Source: Microvirga arabica (lineage in GTDB: Bacteria; Pseudomonadota; Alphaproteobacteria; Rhizobiales; Beijerinckiaceae). From it: a DNA stretch of 64,000 nt. The notes under the pieces are model-generated. The model was not told the origin of the DNA. It searched no databases and worked only from the letters and a program-made list of their open reading frames with translations. The stretch is taken from the NCBI RefSeq assembly GCF_016811235.1, contig NZ_JAFBID010000015.1:35179-99178 (forward strand), given 5' to 3'. This document shows positions 41,075 through 51,085 of the stretch, in pieces (position 1 is the stretch's first letter; every line of letters begins with the position of its first letter). A program made the position numbers and the translations under genes.

Positions 41075-43117
41075 ATGTATCACGCAATCGTCTTCCTGCC
41101 GCTCGTCGGCTTCCTCATCGCAGGCCTCTTCGGCCGTGTGCTCGGTCCCCGGCCGAGCGAGATCATCACGACGGCGCTGCTCTTCGTGGCGGCCGTCCTC
41201 TCCTGGGTGTCGTTCATCCAGGTCGGCTTCGGCGACGGCGCCACGCGGGTCCAGGTGGCCCAGTGGATGTCGGTCGGCGACCTGCAGGTCGACTGGGCGT
41301 TCCGGATCGATACGCTGACTGCCATGATGCTGGTGGTGGTGAACACCGTCTCGGCGCTCGTGCACCTCTACTCCATCGGCTACATGCACGAGGATCCGCA
41401 CCGCTCGCGTTTCTTCGCCTACCTGTCGCTCTTCACCTTCACCATGCTCATGCTGGTGACCGCCGACAACCTCGTCCAGATGTTCTTCGGCTGGGAAGGC
41501 GTGGGCCTCGCGAGCTATCTGCTCATCGGCTTCTGGTATCAGAAGGACTCCGCCAACGCGGCGGCCATGAAGGCCTTCATCGTCAATCGCGTCGGCGATT
41601 TTGGCTTCCTGCTCGGCATCTTCACGGTCTTCGTCCTGTTCAACGGCGTGACCTTCGACGCGATCTTCCCGCGTGTGGCTGAACTGGCCAATGCCAACTT
41701 CACCTTCTTAGGGATCGAGTGGCATGCCCTGACGATCGCATGCCTGCTGCTCTTCATGGGCGCCATGGGCAAGTCGGCGCAGTTCCTGCTCCACACCTGG
41801 CTGCCGGACGCGATGGAGGGCCCGACCCCCGTCTCGGCCCTCATCCACGCCGCCACCATGGTGACCGCAGGCGTGTTCATGGTCGCGCGCCTGTCGCCGA
41901 TCTTCGAATACGCTCCGGCGGCTCTGACGGTCGTTACGGTCATCGGCGGCATCACGGCCTTCTTCGCGGCCACCGTCGGCCTGGTGCAGAACGACATCAA
42001 GCGCGTCATTGCCTATTCGACCTGCTCGCAGCTCGGCTACATGTTCGTGGCGCTCGGCGTCGGAGCCTATAGCGCGGGCGTGTTCCACCTCTTCACGCAC
42101 GCGTTCTTCAAGGCCCTGCTGTTCCTGGGCGCCGGCTCGGTGATCCACGCGATGCACCATGAGCAGGACATGCGCCACATGGGTGCCTTGCGCCGCTACA
42201 TTCCCCTCACCACTGCCATGATGGCGATCGGAACGCTGGCGCTCACGGGCTTTCCGTTCACCGCTGGCTACTACTCGAAGGACGCGATTATCGAGGCGGC
42301 CTATGCGGCTCACTCAACCGCCGGCTCCTTTGCCTTCCTGGCAACGGTGGTCGCCGCCTTCATGACGTCGTTCTATTCCTGGCGTCTGTTCTTCCTCACC
42401 TTCGAGGGCACCGCGCGCTGGGGACATGGCCATCACGGCCATGCGGCTCATGCTCCGCATTCCCATGAGGGCGTGGAGCACGACGACCATAACCGTGACG
42501 TAGAGCCGGCAAGCCATGCCCAGCACGAGCATGGCCATCATGGAGACCATACGCCCCATGAGAGCCCATTGGTGATGCTGCTGCCGCTGATCGTGCTCGC
42601 CATCGGCGCAGTCGTGGCCGGCATCGTCTTCCACAACGCCTTCATCGGCGAGGGGTATCAGGAGTTCTGGAAGGGTGCCCTGTTCACCCGGCCCGAAAAC
42701 CATATCCTCGAGGAGATGCACCATCTCCCGGCCTGGGTGCCGCTGCTCCCGACGGTCATGATGGCTCTGGGCTTCGTCCTGGCCTATTACATGTACATCG
42801 TCGATGCGAAGCAGCCGGCCAAGCTCGCGGCCGATCACCCGATCCTGTACCGCTTCCTGCTCAACAAGTGGTACTTCGACGAGCTCTACGATGCGATCTT
42901 CGTGCGTCCCGCCATGGCCATCGGCCGCTTCTTCTGGCGCACGGGCGATCAGCGGATCATCGACGGGCTCGGGCCTGACGGCATCTCCGCTCGTGTCATG
43001 GACGTGACGCGCGGCGTGGTGCGGGTACAGACCGGCTATGTCTACCACTATGCCTTCGCGATGCTGATCGGCGTTGCGGCTCTCGTGACCTTCTATCTCT
43101 TCAGGGGAGCCCGTTAA
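41075..43117 (+). CDS. nuoL: NADH-quinone oxidoreductase subunit L with His-rich loop
   Basis: NuoL (ND5 family) is the distal antiporter-like pump with the long lateral helix. It has 680 residues. [37 protein letters not shown] and [19 protein letters not shown] are core motifs. A cytoplasmic-facing or periplasmic loop at about residues 449-499 is packed with His ([17 protein letters not shown] and [12 protein letters not shown]). His-rich inserts of this sort occur in other Rhizobiales NuoL. It overlaps nuoM by one base. Confidence 0.96.
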   Translation: MYHAIVFLPLVGFLIAGLFGRVLGPRPSEIITTALLFVAAVLSWVSFIQVGFGDGATRVQVAQWMSVGDLQVDWAFRIDTLTAMMLVVVNTVSALVHLYSIGYMHEDPHRSRFFAYLSLFTFTMLMLVTADNLVQMFFGWEGVGLASYLLIGFWYQKDSANAAAMKAFIVNRVGDFGFLLGIFTVFVLFNGVTFDAIFPRVAELANANFTFLGIEWHALTIACLLLFMGAMGKSAQFLLHTWLPDAMEGPTPVSALIHAATMVTAGVFMVARLSPIFEYAPAALTVVTVIGGITAFFAATVGLVQNDIKRVIAYSTCSQLGYMFVALGVGAYSAGVFHLFTHAFFKALLFLGAGSVIHAMHHEQDMRHMGALRRYIPLTTAMMAIGTLALTGFPFTAGYYSKDAIIEAAYAAHSTAGSFAFLATVVAAFMTSFYSWRLFFLTFEGTARWGHGHHGHAAHAPHSHEGVEHDDHNRDVEPASHAQHEHGHHGDHTPHESPLVMLLPLIVLAIGAVVAGIVFHNAFIGEGYQEFWKGALFTRPENHILEEMHHLPAWVPLLPTVMMALGFVLAYYMYIVDAKQPAKLAADHPILYRFLLNKWYFDELYDAIFVRPAMAIGRFFWRTGDQRIIDGLGPDGISARVMDVTRGVVRVQTGYVYHYAFAMLIGVAALVTFYLFRGAR

Positions 43118-44628
43118 TGCTCGGCTTCGGCATCCTCTCCGGCCTGCTCGTTCTCCCGCTCGTCGGGGCGGCCTTCATCCTGACCCTGCGCGGCGACAGC
43201 GAGGCTGCTCGCTCCAACGCCCGCTGGGCGGCGCTCGCCACGACAATCGCCACCTTCCTGCTGTCGCTGGTCGCCTGGGCGCGGTTCGACACGGCAACGG
43301 CGTCGTTCCAGCTCGTGGAAAGCCATGTGTGGCTGACCGAGACCATCCGGTTCAAGCTCGGTGTCGACGGCTTCTCCATGCCGCTGATCCTGCTCACCAC
43401 GTTCCTGATGCCGTTCTGCATCCTGGCGTCGTGGGAATCCATCGGCCACCGGGTGAAGGAATACTTCGTCGCCTTCCTGGTTCTCGAGACCACGATGATC
43501 GGCGTGTTCTGCGCCCTCGACCTCGTGCTGTTCTACCTGTTCTTCGAGGCAGGCCTGATCCCGATGTTCCTCATCATCGGCATCTGGGGCGGCAAGCGGC
43601 GCATCTACGCGAGCTTCAAGTTCTTCCTCTATACGCTGCTCGGCTCGGTGCTGATGCTGCTCGCCATCATGGCCATGTACTGGCAGGCCGGCACCACGGA
43701 CATCCCGACGCTTCTGGCGTTCAAGTTCGGGTCGAGCCTTCAGACTTGGCTGTGGCTCGCCTTCTTCGCCTCGTTCGCGGTGAAGATGCCCATGTGGCCG
43801 GTCCATACCTGGTTGCCGGATGCCCACGTGGAGGCGCCGACGGCAGGCTCCGTGATCCTGGCAGGTGTGCTCTTGAAGATGGGCGGCTACGGCTTCATCC
43901 GTGTGTCGCTGCCGATGTTCCCCGAGGCTTCGGAGTATTTCGCCCCGCTGGTCTTCGCCCTCTCGGTGATCGCCATCGTCTACACCTCGCTGGTCGCCCT
44001 CATGCAGGAGGACATCAAGAAGCTCATCGCCTATTCCTCGGTGGCGCATATGGGCTTCGTGACCATGGGCCTGTTCAGCATGAACGAGCAGGGCATCCAG
44101 GGTGCCATGTTCACCATGATCTCCCACGGCCTCATCTCCGGTGCGCTCTTCCTGTGCGTGGGCGTGATCTACGACCGGATGCACACCCGCGAGATCAAGG
44201 CCTATGGCGGCCTCGTGAACCGGATGCCCATGTATGCGGTGGTGTTCCTGATCCTCACCATGGCCAACGTGGCCCTGCCGGGCACCTCGGGCTTCATCGG
44301 CGAGTTCCTGACCCTGATGGGGGCCTTCCGGTCCAACACCTGGGTGGCCTTCTTCGCGACCACCGGCGTGATCCTGTCGGCTGCTTACGCGCTCTGGCTC
44401 TACCGTCGCGTGGTTTACGGAGAACTCGACAAGCCGGCGCTCCAGACGATCACCGATCTGAACCGTCGTGAAATCATCACCTTCGCGCCTCTGATCGTTC
44501 TCATCATCTATTACGGCGTGCAGCCCGGCCCGATCCTCGATGTCTTCGCGGCACCGACGGAGACGCTTCTCAACAACGTTCAGGCCGCGCTCGCTACCGT
44601 GAAAACGGCCGCTGTCGCCGCACACTGA
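43117..44628 (+). CDS. nuoM: NADH-quinone oxidoreductase subunit M
   Basis: NuoM (ND4 family) is an antiporter-like proton pump. It has 503 residues. Key motifs are [18 protein letters not shown] (conserved Glu), [20 protein letters not shown] (Lys) and [17 protein letters not shown]. It starts on the last base of the nuoL stop and is followed by nuoN after 7 bases. Confidence 0.97.
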   Translation: MLGFGILSGLLVLPLVGAAFILTLRGDSEAARSNARWAALATTIATFLLSLVAWARFDTATASFQLVESHVWLTETIRFKLGVDGFSMPLILLTTFLMPFCILASWESIGHRVKEYFVAFLVLETTMIGVFCALDLVLFYLFFEAGLIPMFLIIGIWGGKRRIYASFKFFLYTLLGSVLMLLAIMAMYWQAGTTDIPTLLAFKFGSSLQTWLWLAFFASFAVKMPMWPVHTWLPDAHVEAPTAGSVILAGVLLKMGGYGFIRVSLPMFPEASEYFAPLVFALSVIAIVYTSLVALMQEDIKKLIAYSSVAHMGFVTMGLFSMNEQGIQGAMFTMISHGLISGALFLCVGVIYDRMHTREIKAYGGLVNRMPMYAVVFLILTMANVALPGTSGFIGEFLTLMGAFRSNTWVAFFATTGVILSAAYALWLYRRVVYGELDKPALQTITDLNRREIITFAPLIVLIIYYGVQPGPILDVFAAPTETLLNNVQAALATVKTAAVAAH

Positions 44629-44635
44629 GGTCACG

Positions 44636-46075
44636 ATGAACCCCGCCCTCACCATTCCTGCTTTCGGTCCCGTGCTGCCTGAGATCCTCATGGCGGCCGG
44701 CGCCCTCATCATGGTTCTGTTCGGCGCCATCCGTGGCGAGCGTCCCGGCTATGCGATGAATATCATCGCCCTGGCGCTTCTCGCCGTCACCTTCGTGGCT
44801 GTGCTGATGCTGCCGGGCGAGCGTGTCGAGACCATGGGCGGCTCCTTCGTGGTTGACGGCTTCGCCAAGTTCATGAAGGCTCTGACGCTCATCGCCTCGG
44901 CGGGCGGTGTCATCCTCTCGCTGGACTACATGCGCCGCGAGGGCATCAGCCGCTTCGAATACCCGATCCTGATCGTGCTCTCGACCATCGGCATGATGAT
45001 GGTGATCTCCGCCAACGATCTGATCGCCCTCTATATCGGTCTCGAACTGCTGAGCCTGTCCTCCTACGTCATCGCCGCCTTCGACCGCGACAACGTCCGC
45101 TCGACCGAGGCCGGCCTGAAGTATTTCGTGCTCGGCTCGCTCTCGTCCGGCATGCTGCTCTACGGCTCGTCCCTGGTCTACGGCTTCTCCGGCAGCATCT
45201 CCTTCCCGGCCATCGCCACGATCCTTCAGGGTAATGTGGGCATCGGAGCCATCGTCGGCCTCGTGTTCGTCGCAGCCGGCATCGCCTTCAAGATCTCCGC
45301 CGTGCCGTTCCACATGTGGACGCCGGATGTCTATGAGGGCTCGCCCACGCCGGTGACGGCCTTCTTCGCCGCCGCGCCCAAGATGGCCGGCATGGCGATG
45401 GCCACCCGCGTGTTCATCGATGCCTTCCCGGGCATCCTGATCCAGTGGCAGCAGATCATCGTCTTCATCTCGATTGCCTCCATGGCACTCGGCTCCTTCG
45501 CGGCGATCGGTCAGCGCAACATCAAGCGCCTGATGGCCTATTCCTCCATCGGCAACGTCGGCTATGCGCTGATCGGTCTTGCCGCCGGCACGGCCGAGGG
45601 CATCCAGGGCGTCATCGTCTACATGGCGATTTACTTGGCCATGACGCTCGGCACCTTCGCGGTGATCCTCGGCATGCGCCGCGGCAACGTGATGTACGAG
45701 ACCGTGGACGACCTCTCCGGGATGGCGCGCACCCATCCGGTGCTCGCCTTCTGCCTCGGCATGATGATGTTCTCGCTTGCAGGCATTCCGCCGCTTGCCG
45801 GCTTCTTCGCCAAGTTCGCAGTGTTCAACGCCGCCATCGAGGCCGATCTGGTGGCTCTCGCCATCATCGGCGTGGTGACGAGCGTCATCGGCGCCTATTA
45901 CTACCTGCGCATCGTGAAGGTGATGTACTTCGACGAGCCGGCCGAGCGTTACGATGCCATGCCGGCGGGCGTGAAGTTCGTCCTCGCCCTGTGCAGCATC
46001 TTCGTCGTCCTCTTCGGCATCGTTCCGGCGCCACTGATGGCGGCTGCGCGCGCTGCCGCGAGCTCCCTGTTCTGA
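44636..46075 (+). CDS. nuoN: NADH-quinone oxidoreductase subunit N
   Basis: NuoN (ND2 family) is the third antiporter-like pump. It has 479 residues. IALYIGLELLSLSSYVIAAF, FKISAVPFHMWTPDVYEGSP and NIKRLMAYSSIGNVGYALIG contain the conserved Glu, Lys and Lys pumping residues. It is the last nuo gene; birA starts 2 bases after its stop. Confidence 0.97.
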   Translation: MNPALTIPAFGPVLPEILMAAGALIMVLFGAIRGERPGYAMNIIALALLAVTFVAVLMLPGERVETMGGSFVVDGFAKFMKALTLIASAGGVILSLDYMRREGISRFEYPILIVLSTIGMMMVISANDLIALYIGLELLSLSSYVIAAFDRDNVRSTEAGLKYFVLGSLSSGMLLYGSSLVYGFSGSISFPAIATILQGNVGIGAIVGLVFVAAGIAFKISAVPFHMWTPDVYEGSPTPVTAFFAAAPKMAGMAMATRVFIDAFPGILIQWQQIIVFISIASMALGSFAAIGQRNIKRLMAYSSIGNVGYALIGLAAGTAEGIQGVIVYMAIYLAMTLGTFAVILGMRRGNVMYETVDDLSGMARTHPVLAFCLGMMMFSLAGIPPLAGFFAKFAVFNAAIEADLVALAIIGVVTSVIGAYYYLRIVKVMYFDEPAERYDAMPAGVKFVLALCSIFVVLFGIVPAPLMAAARAAASSLF

Positions 46076-46077
46076 TC

Positions 46078-46908
46078 GTGCACCTGTCGCCCGAGACCGA
46101 GTCCGCCGGATACAGGCTGCTCTCCCTTGAGGCGACAGGCTCCACGAACGACGATGCCCTCCAGGCAGCCAAGTCCGGCGATCCGGGTCAGCTCTGGATC
46201 ACCGCCGCCGAGCAACTGGCGGGCAGGGGACGGCACGGCCGGCAATGGTCGTCGCCTCAAGGCAACCTCTATGCCAGCCTTCTGCTGATCGATCCCTGTG
46301 ACGTAGCCTCTGCGCCGCAGCTCGGTTTCGTGGCCGGGCTGGCCCTGCACGAGGCGGTCGAGGCCGTCACCGGCCTCGGTGCTCCCCGGCTCGCCCTCAA
46401 ATGGCCGAACGATCTTCTGCTTGACGGGGCCAAGGTTTCGGGTCTTTTGCTCGAAGGGCACAGGCTTCGGCCCGAGGGGCCGCTCGCCATCGTGATCGGC
46501 TTCGGGGTGAACGTGTCATTCGCTCCCTCCGGTACGCCGTATCCGGCGGCAAGCCTGCAACAGGTAAAGCCCAACCTGAACCGGGATCAGGTGTTCCTTG
46601 CCCTGTCTTCCGCCTTCGCCAGTGCGTTCGCGGCGTGGCGGGCATCATTCCGCATGAACATGTCCGATCCGTTCGGCGCCATTCGCAAGCTCTGGCTCGA
46701 GCGGGCCGCCGGCGTCGGGCAGGAGGTCACCCTCCGGCTGCCCTCAGGCGAAAAGCGAGGCGTCTTCGAAGGCCTCGATCGCTTCGGGCGCCTGCAACTC
46801 AAGGGCGCCGCCGGCGTGGAACTCATCGACGCGGGCGACCTTTATTTTCCCAATTTGCTGCACGATATAGCTAAGCCGGGCGCCGGCACGAAAAGGTCTC
46901 AAGTTTAA
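46078..46908 (+). CDS. birA: Biotin--[acetyl-CoA-carboxylase] ligase
   Basis: BirA attaches biotin to the carboxylase carrier protein. It starts with GTG at 46078, 2 bases after nuoN, giving 276 residues. Biotinyl-AMP binding motifs are GRGRHGRQWSSPQGNLYAS, KWPNDLLLDGAKVSGLLLE and VIGFGVNV. There is no N-terminal winged helix, so it is a class I ligase without repressor function. Position directly after nuoN is usual in Rhizobiales. It overlaps the RNase J start by one base. Confidence 0.93.
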   Translation: MHLSPETESAGYRLLSLEATGSTNDDALQAAKSGDPGQLWITAAEQLAGRGRHGRQWSSPQGNLYASLLLIDPCDVASAPQLGFVAGLALHEAVEAVTGLGAPRLALKWPNDLLLDGAKVSGLLLEGHRLRPEGPLAIVIGFGVNVSFAPSGTPYPAASLQQVKPNLNRDQVFLALSSAFASAFAAWRASFRMNMSDPFGAIRKLWLERAAGVGQEVTLRLPSGEKRGVFEGLDRFGRLQLKGAAGVELIDAGDLYFPNLLHDIAKPGAGTKRSQV

Positions 46909-48581
46909 TGGCATCCCACCAGGACGAATTGGTTTTCCTCCCCCTTGGCGGTCTCGGCGAGATCGGCATGAACGCTGCCCTTTACGGTTTTGGGCCGGAG
47001 GACGACCGGCAGTGGATTCTTGTCGATTGCGGCATGGGGTTCGGCGGTGAGGAGAACCTGCCTGGCATCGACGTCGTCTATCCGGATCTGCGCTTCATCG
47101 AGGAGGAGCGCCACAACCTTCTGGGCATCTTCATCACCCACGCCCACGAGGACCATATCGGCGCCCTCGTCGAGATGTGGCCTCGCTTGAACGCGCCCGT
47201 CTATGCGACGAAGTTCGCCATCGGCCTTCTGGAAACACGCCGCCTGTCGGAAGCTAACGCCCCGAAGGTCGACCTCAACGAGATCGTGCCGGGTCAGCGC
47301 CTGAAGCTCGGGCCGTTCGACATCGAGTATGTGCCCGTTGCCCACTCGATCCCGGAGTCGAACGCGCTGGCGATCCGGACGCCGCACGGCCTCGTGGTGC
47401 ATACCGGCGACTGGAAACTCGACGACACACCCTATCTCGGCAGCCTGACCTCGGAGGAGACCTTCCGCGCCCTCGGCGACGAGGGCGTGCTCGCCCTCGT
47501 GTGCGATTCCACCAACGTGGTGCGCGAAGGAACCAGCCCCAGCGAGGCCGATGTCTCGAAGAACCTGGCGGCCTTGATCAAGGATGCGCCGCACCGGGTT
47601 GCGGTCACGACCTTCGCGTCCAATGTCGCCCGCATCCGCTCCGTGGCCGAAGCCGCCCGCGAGTGCGGCCGCGAAGTGATCGTGGTCGGCCGAGCCATGG
47701 ACCGGGTGGTCGATGTGGCGAAGGAGTGCGGCTACCTCGAAGACCTGCCCGAGTTCCGCTCGGCGGATAACTTCGGCTACATGCCGCGCGACAAGGTCGT
47801 GGCCATTCTCACAGGCTCTCAGGGCGAGCCGCGCGCGGCTCTTGCGCGTATTGCCCAGGACGAGCATCCGGACATAGCGCTCTCCGCCGGCGACCGGGTG
47901 ATTTTCTCCTCCCGGGCTATCCCAGGCAACGAGAAGGCGGTCGGCTCCATCATCAACAGCCTGATCGAGCAGGGCATCGAGATCATCACGGACCGGACCG
48001 AACTCGTCCATGTCTCCGGCCATCCGCGCCGGGGCGAACTCGCCCAGATGTATCAATGGACTCGTCCCCGCATCGCCATCCCAGCCCATGGCGAGCCGCT
48101 CCACCTGAGCGAGCACGCGAAGTTCGCCCGCCAGCAGGGCGTGCAGGAAGTGGTTCGCGCGAAGAACGGGAGCCTGGTGCGCCTCGCGCCCGGTCCCGCC
48201 GAGATCGTCGACACCATTCCGGCCGGTCGCCTCTATCGCGATGGAAACATCGTGATCGGAGCCGGGGACCGTGCGCTCCCGGAGCGCCGCAAGCTCGCCT
48301 TCGCCGGCATCGTGACGGTTGCGATCGCCATCGACGACCGGGGCGAACTCGTGGGCGATCCGGTGATCGACGCCATGGGCCTTCCGGATAAGAACCGCCA
48401 GGGTCGCGACCTGACCGACATCATCGCCGATACGGTTGCGGATCTGCTCGATGGGCTGCCGAAAGCCAAGCGCCGGGACCCGGAGGCGGTCGAGAACGCC
48501 GTCCACCGGGCCGTCCGCGCGGCGGTCAACCAGGAATGGGGCAAGAAGCCCGCCTGCCATGTTCTCGTGATCGAGGCATAG
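46908..48581 (+). CDS. rnj: Ribonuclease J
   Basis: RNase J is a metallo-beta-lactamase/beta-CASP nuclease that matures rRNA and degrades mRNA with 5'-exo and endo activity. It has 557 residues. The zinc motif HAHEDH is at residues 78-83; other metal and beta-CASP motifs are GDWKLD, LVCDSTNVVREGTSPSE, ILTGSQGEPRAAL and HVSGHPRRGEL, with PAHGEPLHLSEHAKFA. It replaces RNase E roles in part in alphaproteobacteria. It overlaps birA by one base. Confidence 0.94.
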   Translation: MASHQDELVFLPLGGLGEIGMNAALYGFGPEDDRQWILVDCGMGFGGEENLPGIDVVYPDLRFIEEERHNLLGIFITHAHEDHIGALVEMWPRLNAPVYATKFAIGLLETRRLSEANAPKVDLNEIVPGQRLKLGPFDIEYVPVAHSIPESNALAIRTPHGLVVHTGDWKLDDTPYLGSLTSEETFRALGDEGVLALVCDSTNVVREGTSPSEADVSKNLAALIKDAPHRVAVTTFASNVARIRSVAEAARECGREVIVVGRAMDRVVDVAKECGYLEDLPEFRSADNFGYMPRDKVVAILTGSQGEPRAALARIAQDEHPDIALSAGDRVIFSSRAIPGNEKAVGSIINSLIEQGIEIITDRTELVHVSGHPRRGELAQMYQWTRPRIAIPAHGEPLHLSEHAKFARQQGVQEVVRAKNGSLVRLAPGPAEIVDTIPAGRLYRDGNIVIGAGDRALPERRKLAFAGIVTVAIAIDDRGELVGDPVIDAMGLPDKNRQGRDLTDIIADTVADLLDGLPKAKRRDPEAVENAVHRAVRAAVNQEWGKKPACHVLVIEA

Positions 48582-48608
48582 GGCAGCAGAGCTTTCGAGG
48601 GGACCAGA

Positions 48609-49013
48609 ATGATCGGACGTCTTAACCACGTTGCCATCGCGGTGCGCGATATCACGGCGGCTTCCGAGGTCTATCGCAATACCTTGGGGGCCCATGTCTC
48701 CGCGCCTGAGCCGCTCGAGGAGCATGGCGTGACCGTCGTCTTCATCACGCTGCCCAACACCAAGATCGAGCTGCTGGAGCCCTTGGGCGCTGATTCACCC
48801 ATCGCCCGGTTCCTGGAGAAGAATCCGGACGGCGGCATGCACCACATCTGCTACGAGGTCGAGGATATTGCCGCCGCGCGGGACCAGCTTGTGAATTCTG
48901 GGGCCAGGGTGCTCGGAACCGGAGAACCGAAGATCGGAGCGCACGGGAAACCCGTGCTTTTCCTGCACCCGAAAGATTTCAATGGTACTCTCATCGAGCT
49001 TGAGCAAGCCTGA
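48609..49013 (+). CDS. mce: Methylmalonyl-CoA epimerase
   Basis: It interconverts the (R) and (S) forms of methylmalonyl-CoA in propionyl-CoA breakdown. It has 134 residues of the glyoxalase/VOC fold. The metal ligands lie in RLNHVAIAVRD (His), GGMHHICYEVED (His) and NGTLIELEQA (Glu). GAGGGGAC precedes the ATG. Its 3' end overlaps the DUF1467 start by 32 bases. Confidence 0.93.
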   Translation: MIGRLNHVAIAVRDITAASEVYRNTLGAHVSAPEPLEEHGVTVVFITLPNTKIELLEPLGADSPIARFLEKNPDGGMHHICYEVEDIAAARDQLVNSGARVLGTGEPKIGAHGKPVLFLHPKDFNGTLIELEQA

Positions 49014-49359
49014 GGACAAGCTGTTGATAAATGTTGTAAAAGCCCTCTCCGGCTCGTTCTGGTCCACCCTGGCCGTGGTGGTGGTCGTCTCCGCGATTGC
49101 CGTAGCCGTCGCGGTCAATGGCTTCGACCTGAAGGTGAGCGGCGGCTTGGCCCTCTATTTCGTGATCTGGTGGATTCTGCTGTTTGCCGTTCTGCCCTTC
49201 GGCGTCCGCAGTCAGGCGGAGACCGGTGAGGTGATCCGGGGCAGCGAGCCGGGGGCGCCTGCGCTTCCCGCCCTGCGCGAGAAGGCGATCTGGACCACAC
49301 TTGTCGCTTCGGTGGTGCTGGTGATCGTCGCGGCGGTCTTCCCTCTGGCAGGGCTCTAA
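48982..49359 (+). CDS. DUF1467 family membrane protein
   Basis: It has 125 residues from the ATG at 48982. The DUF1467 core ALYFVIWWILLFAVLPFGVRS is clear, with a second span at the C-terminus. An extra hydrophobic segment (FWSTLAVVVVVSAIAVAVAV) precedes the core, making three spans where the family usually has two. A start at a GTG (49135) would give only the usual part but lacks the extra helix; the choice is unsure. The family is of unknown function and often sits beside mce and proS in Rhizobiales. Confidence 0.7.
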   Translation: MVLSSSLSKPEDKLLINVVKALSGSFWSTLAVVVVVSAIAVAVAVNGFDLKVSGGLALYFVIWWILLFAVLPFGVRSQAETGEVIRGSEPGAPALPALREKAIWTTLVASVVLVIVAAVFPLAGL

Positions 49360-49751
49360 AAAGCCTTCGCAGGGAGCCCAAAAGAAAAAGCAAGGCTTTC
49401 GCCTTGCCTGAACTGCCTTTTGGCAATTTTTACCCCTGGCTTTCTTAGGCCAGCGCCTGTCTGGCGCTTAAGGGTCTTGTTCCTCCCGAAACTCGGACCG
49501 CAGCCTCTGACCTTTAAAGGTCTAAAGACGTTAGGACTTTGTTTATAGTCACCTTCCCTTGGGGTGTCACCTTTCTTGGGCTGCCGATGGTGCAAAATTC
49601 GGCATTTCAGGTATTCATCTTTGGTCTAATTTATCGCGCCGTTGGCCCTGCGAACCGATGACAGCTTGTCTTTTGCCCAGGGCCTGTGTTGTGTGCGAGA
49701 AACGAGTCGTTACTCAGCTTCCGTTCAGATCGAGACCTTAAAAGGCGTCCC
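49360..49751. other. Long 392-base leader with several stem-loops upstream of proS
   Basis: No gene is seen. The stretch has a terminator-like hairpin (49390-49407), a TGCC/GGCA hairpin followed by ATTTTT (49414-49430), a GCGCC/GGCGC hairpin near 49452-49466 and the perfect palindrome GACCTTTAAAGGTC (49509-49522). It is more AT-rich than its surroundings. Confidence 0.6.
49390..49407 (+). terminator. Hairpin terminator after the mce/DUF1467 unit
   Basis: A 7-bp stem GCAAGGC / GCCTTGC with a TTTC loop lies 30 bases past the stop. It is not followed at once by T's, but a second short hairpin with an ATTTTT tract begins 7 bases later, so the pair probably ends the long nuo-birA-rnj-mce message. 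Confidence 0.5.
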
Positions 49752-51080
49752 ATGCGTTTGAGCCGCTACTTCCTCCCCATTCTCCGCGAGACGCCCAAGG
49801 AGGCGGAGATCGTCTCCCACCGCCTAATGCTGCGCGCGGGCATGATCCGCCAGGAATCGGCTGGTATCTATGCATGGTTGCCGCTGGGGTTGCGGGTTCT
49901 GAACAAGATCAACGCCATCGTCCGCGAGGAGCAGAACCGCTCCGGCGCCGTCGAGCTTCTCATGCCCACGATCCAGTCGGCGGATCTCTGGCGCGAGTCG
50001 GGGCGCTATGACGCCTACGGCAAGGAGATGCTGCGCATCCAGGACCGCCACGAGCGCGAGATGCTGTTCGGCCCCACCAACGAGGAGATGATCACGGAGA
50101 TCTTCCGGGGCTATGTGCGCTCCTACAAGGATCTGCCGCTGAACCTTTATCACATCCAGTGGAAGTTCCGGGACGAGGTGCGACCGCGCTTCGGCGTCAT
50201 GCGCTCGCGCGAGTTCCTGATGAAGGACGCCTACTCCTTCGATCTCGATCAGGCCGGCGCCGTCCATTCCTACAACAAGATGTTCGTGGCGTACCTGCGC
50301 ACCTTCGCCCGGATGGGCCTGAAGGCCATCCCGATGCGGGCGGATACGGGGCCCATCGGCGGAAACCTGAGCCACGAGTTCATCATCCTCGCCTCGACCG
50401 GCGAGAGCGAGGTGTTCTGCCACGCGGATTACTTGAACTTCGACATCCCGGCCGAGAATACCGATTTCGACGACATATCCGGCCTTCAGAGCACCGTCGA
50501 CAAGTGGACATCGCTCTATGCCGCGACCTCCGAGATGCATGATGCGGGCGCCTTCGATGCGGTGCCGGCCGACAAGAAGATGTCCGCGCGCGGCATCGAG
50601 GTCGGTCACATCTTCTATTTCGGCACCAAGTATTCCGAGCCTATGGGCGCTAAGGTCATGGGACCGGACGGGCAGGAGAGGCCGGTCCATATGGGCTCTT
50701 ACGGCATCGGCCCGAGCCGGCTCATCGCCGCCATCATCGAGGCGAGCCATGACGAGAACGGCATCATCTGGCCGGAAGGCGTGGCGCCCTTCGACGTGGC
50801 GATCCTCAACCTGAAGGCGGGCGATTCTGCCACGGATAGTGCCTGCGAGCAGCTCTATCGCGAGCTCTCCGCCGCCGGCCGCGACGTTCTCTACGACGAT
50901 CGCGACGAGCGTCCGGGCGGGAAATTCGCCACCGCCGACCTCATTGGCGTGCCGTGGCAGGTGGTGATCGGGCCGAAAGGCCTTGCCGAGGGCAAGGTTG
51001 AACTGAAGCGCCGCGCCACGGGCGAGCGCGAGACACTGTCCCTTGAGGACGTGGCCGCGCGGCTGAGCGGCCATAAATAA
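49752..51080 (+). CDS. proS: Prolyl-tRNA synthetase
   Basis: ProS charges tRNA-Pro. It has 442 residues from the ATG at 49752, the short alphaproteobacterial form lacking the editing insertion domain. Class II motifs: [33 protein letters not shown] (motif 2) and [15 protein letters not shown] (motif 3), followed by the anticodon-binding domain with [20 protein letters not shown]. It is followed by lolE after 5 bases, a conserved arrangement. Confidence 0.96.
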   Translation: MRLSRYFLPILRETPKEAEIVSHRLMLRAGMIRQESAGIYAWLPLGLRVLNKINAIVREEQNRSGAVELLMPTIQSADLWRESGRYDAYGKEMLRIQDRHEREMLFGPTNEEMITEIFRGYVRSYKDLPLNLYHIQWKFRDEVRPRFGVMRSREFLMKDAYSFDLDQAGAVHSYNKMFVAYLRTFARMGLKAIPMRADTGPIGGNLSHEFIILASTGESEVFCHADYLNFDIPAENTDFDDISGLQSTVDKWTSLYAATSEMHDAGAFDAVPADKKMSARGIEVGHIFYFGTKYSEPMGAKVMGPDGQERPVHMGSYGIGPSRLIAAIIEASHDENGIIWPEGVAPFDVAILNLKAGDSATDSACEQLYRELSAAGRDVLYDDRDERPGGKFATADLIGVPWQVVIGPKGLAEGKVELKRRATGERETLSLEDVAARLSGHK

Positions 51081-51085
51081 GCTCC

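Noticed and set aside
46905..48725. 606-codon minus-strand open frame over RNase J
   Set aside because: Shadow frame; RNase J motifs lie on the + strand.
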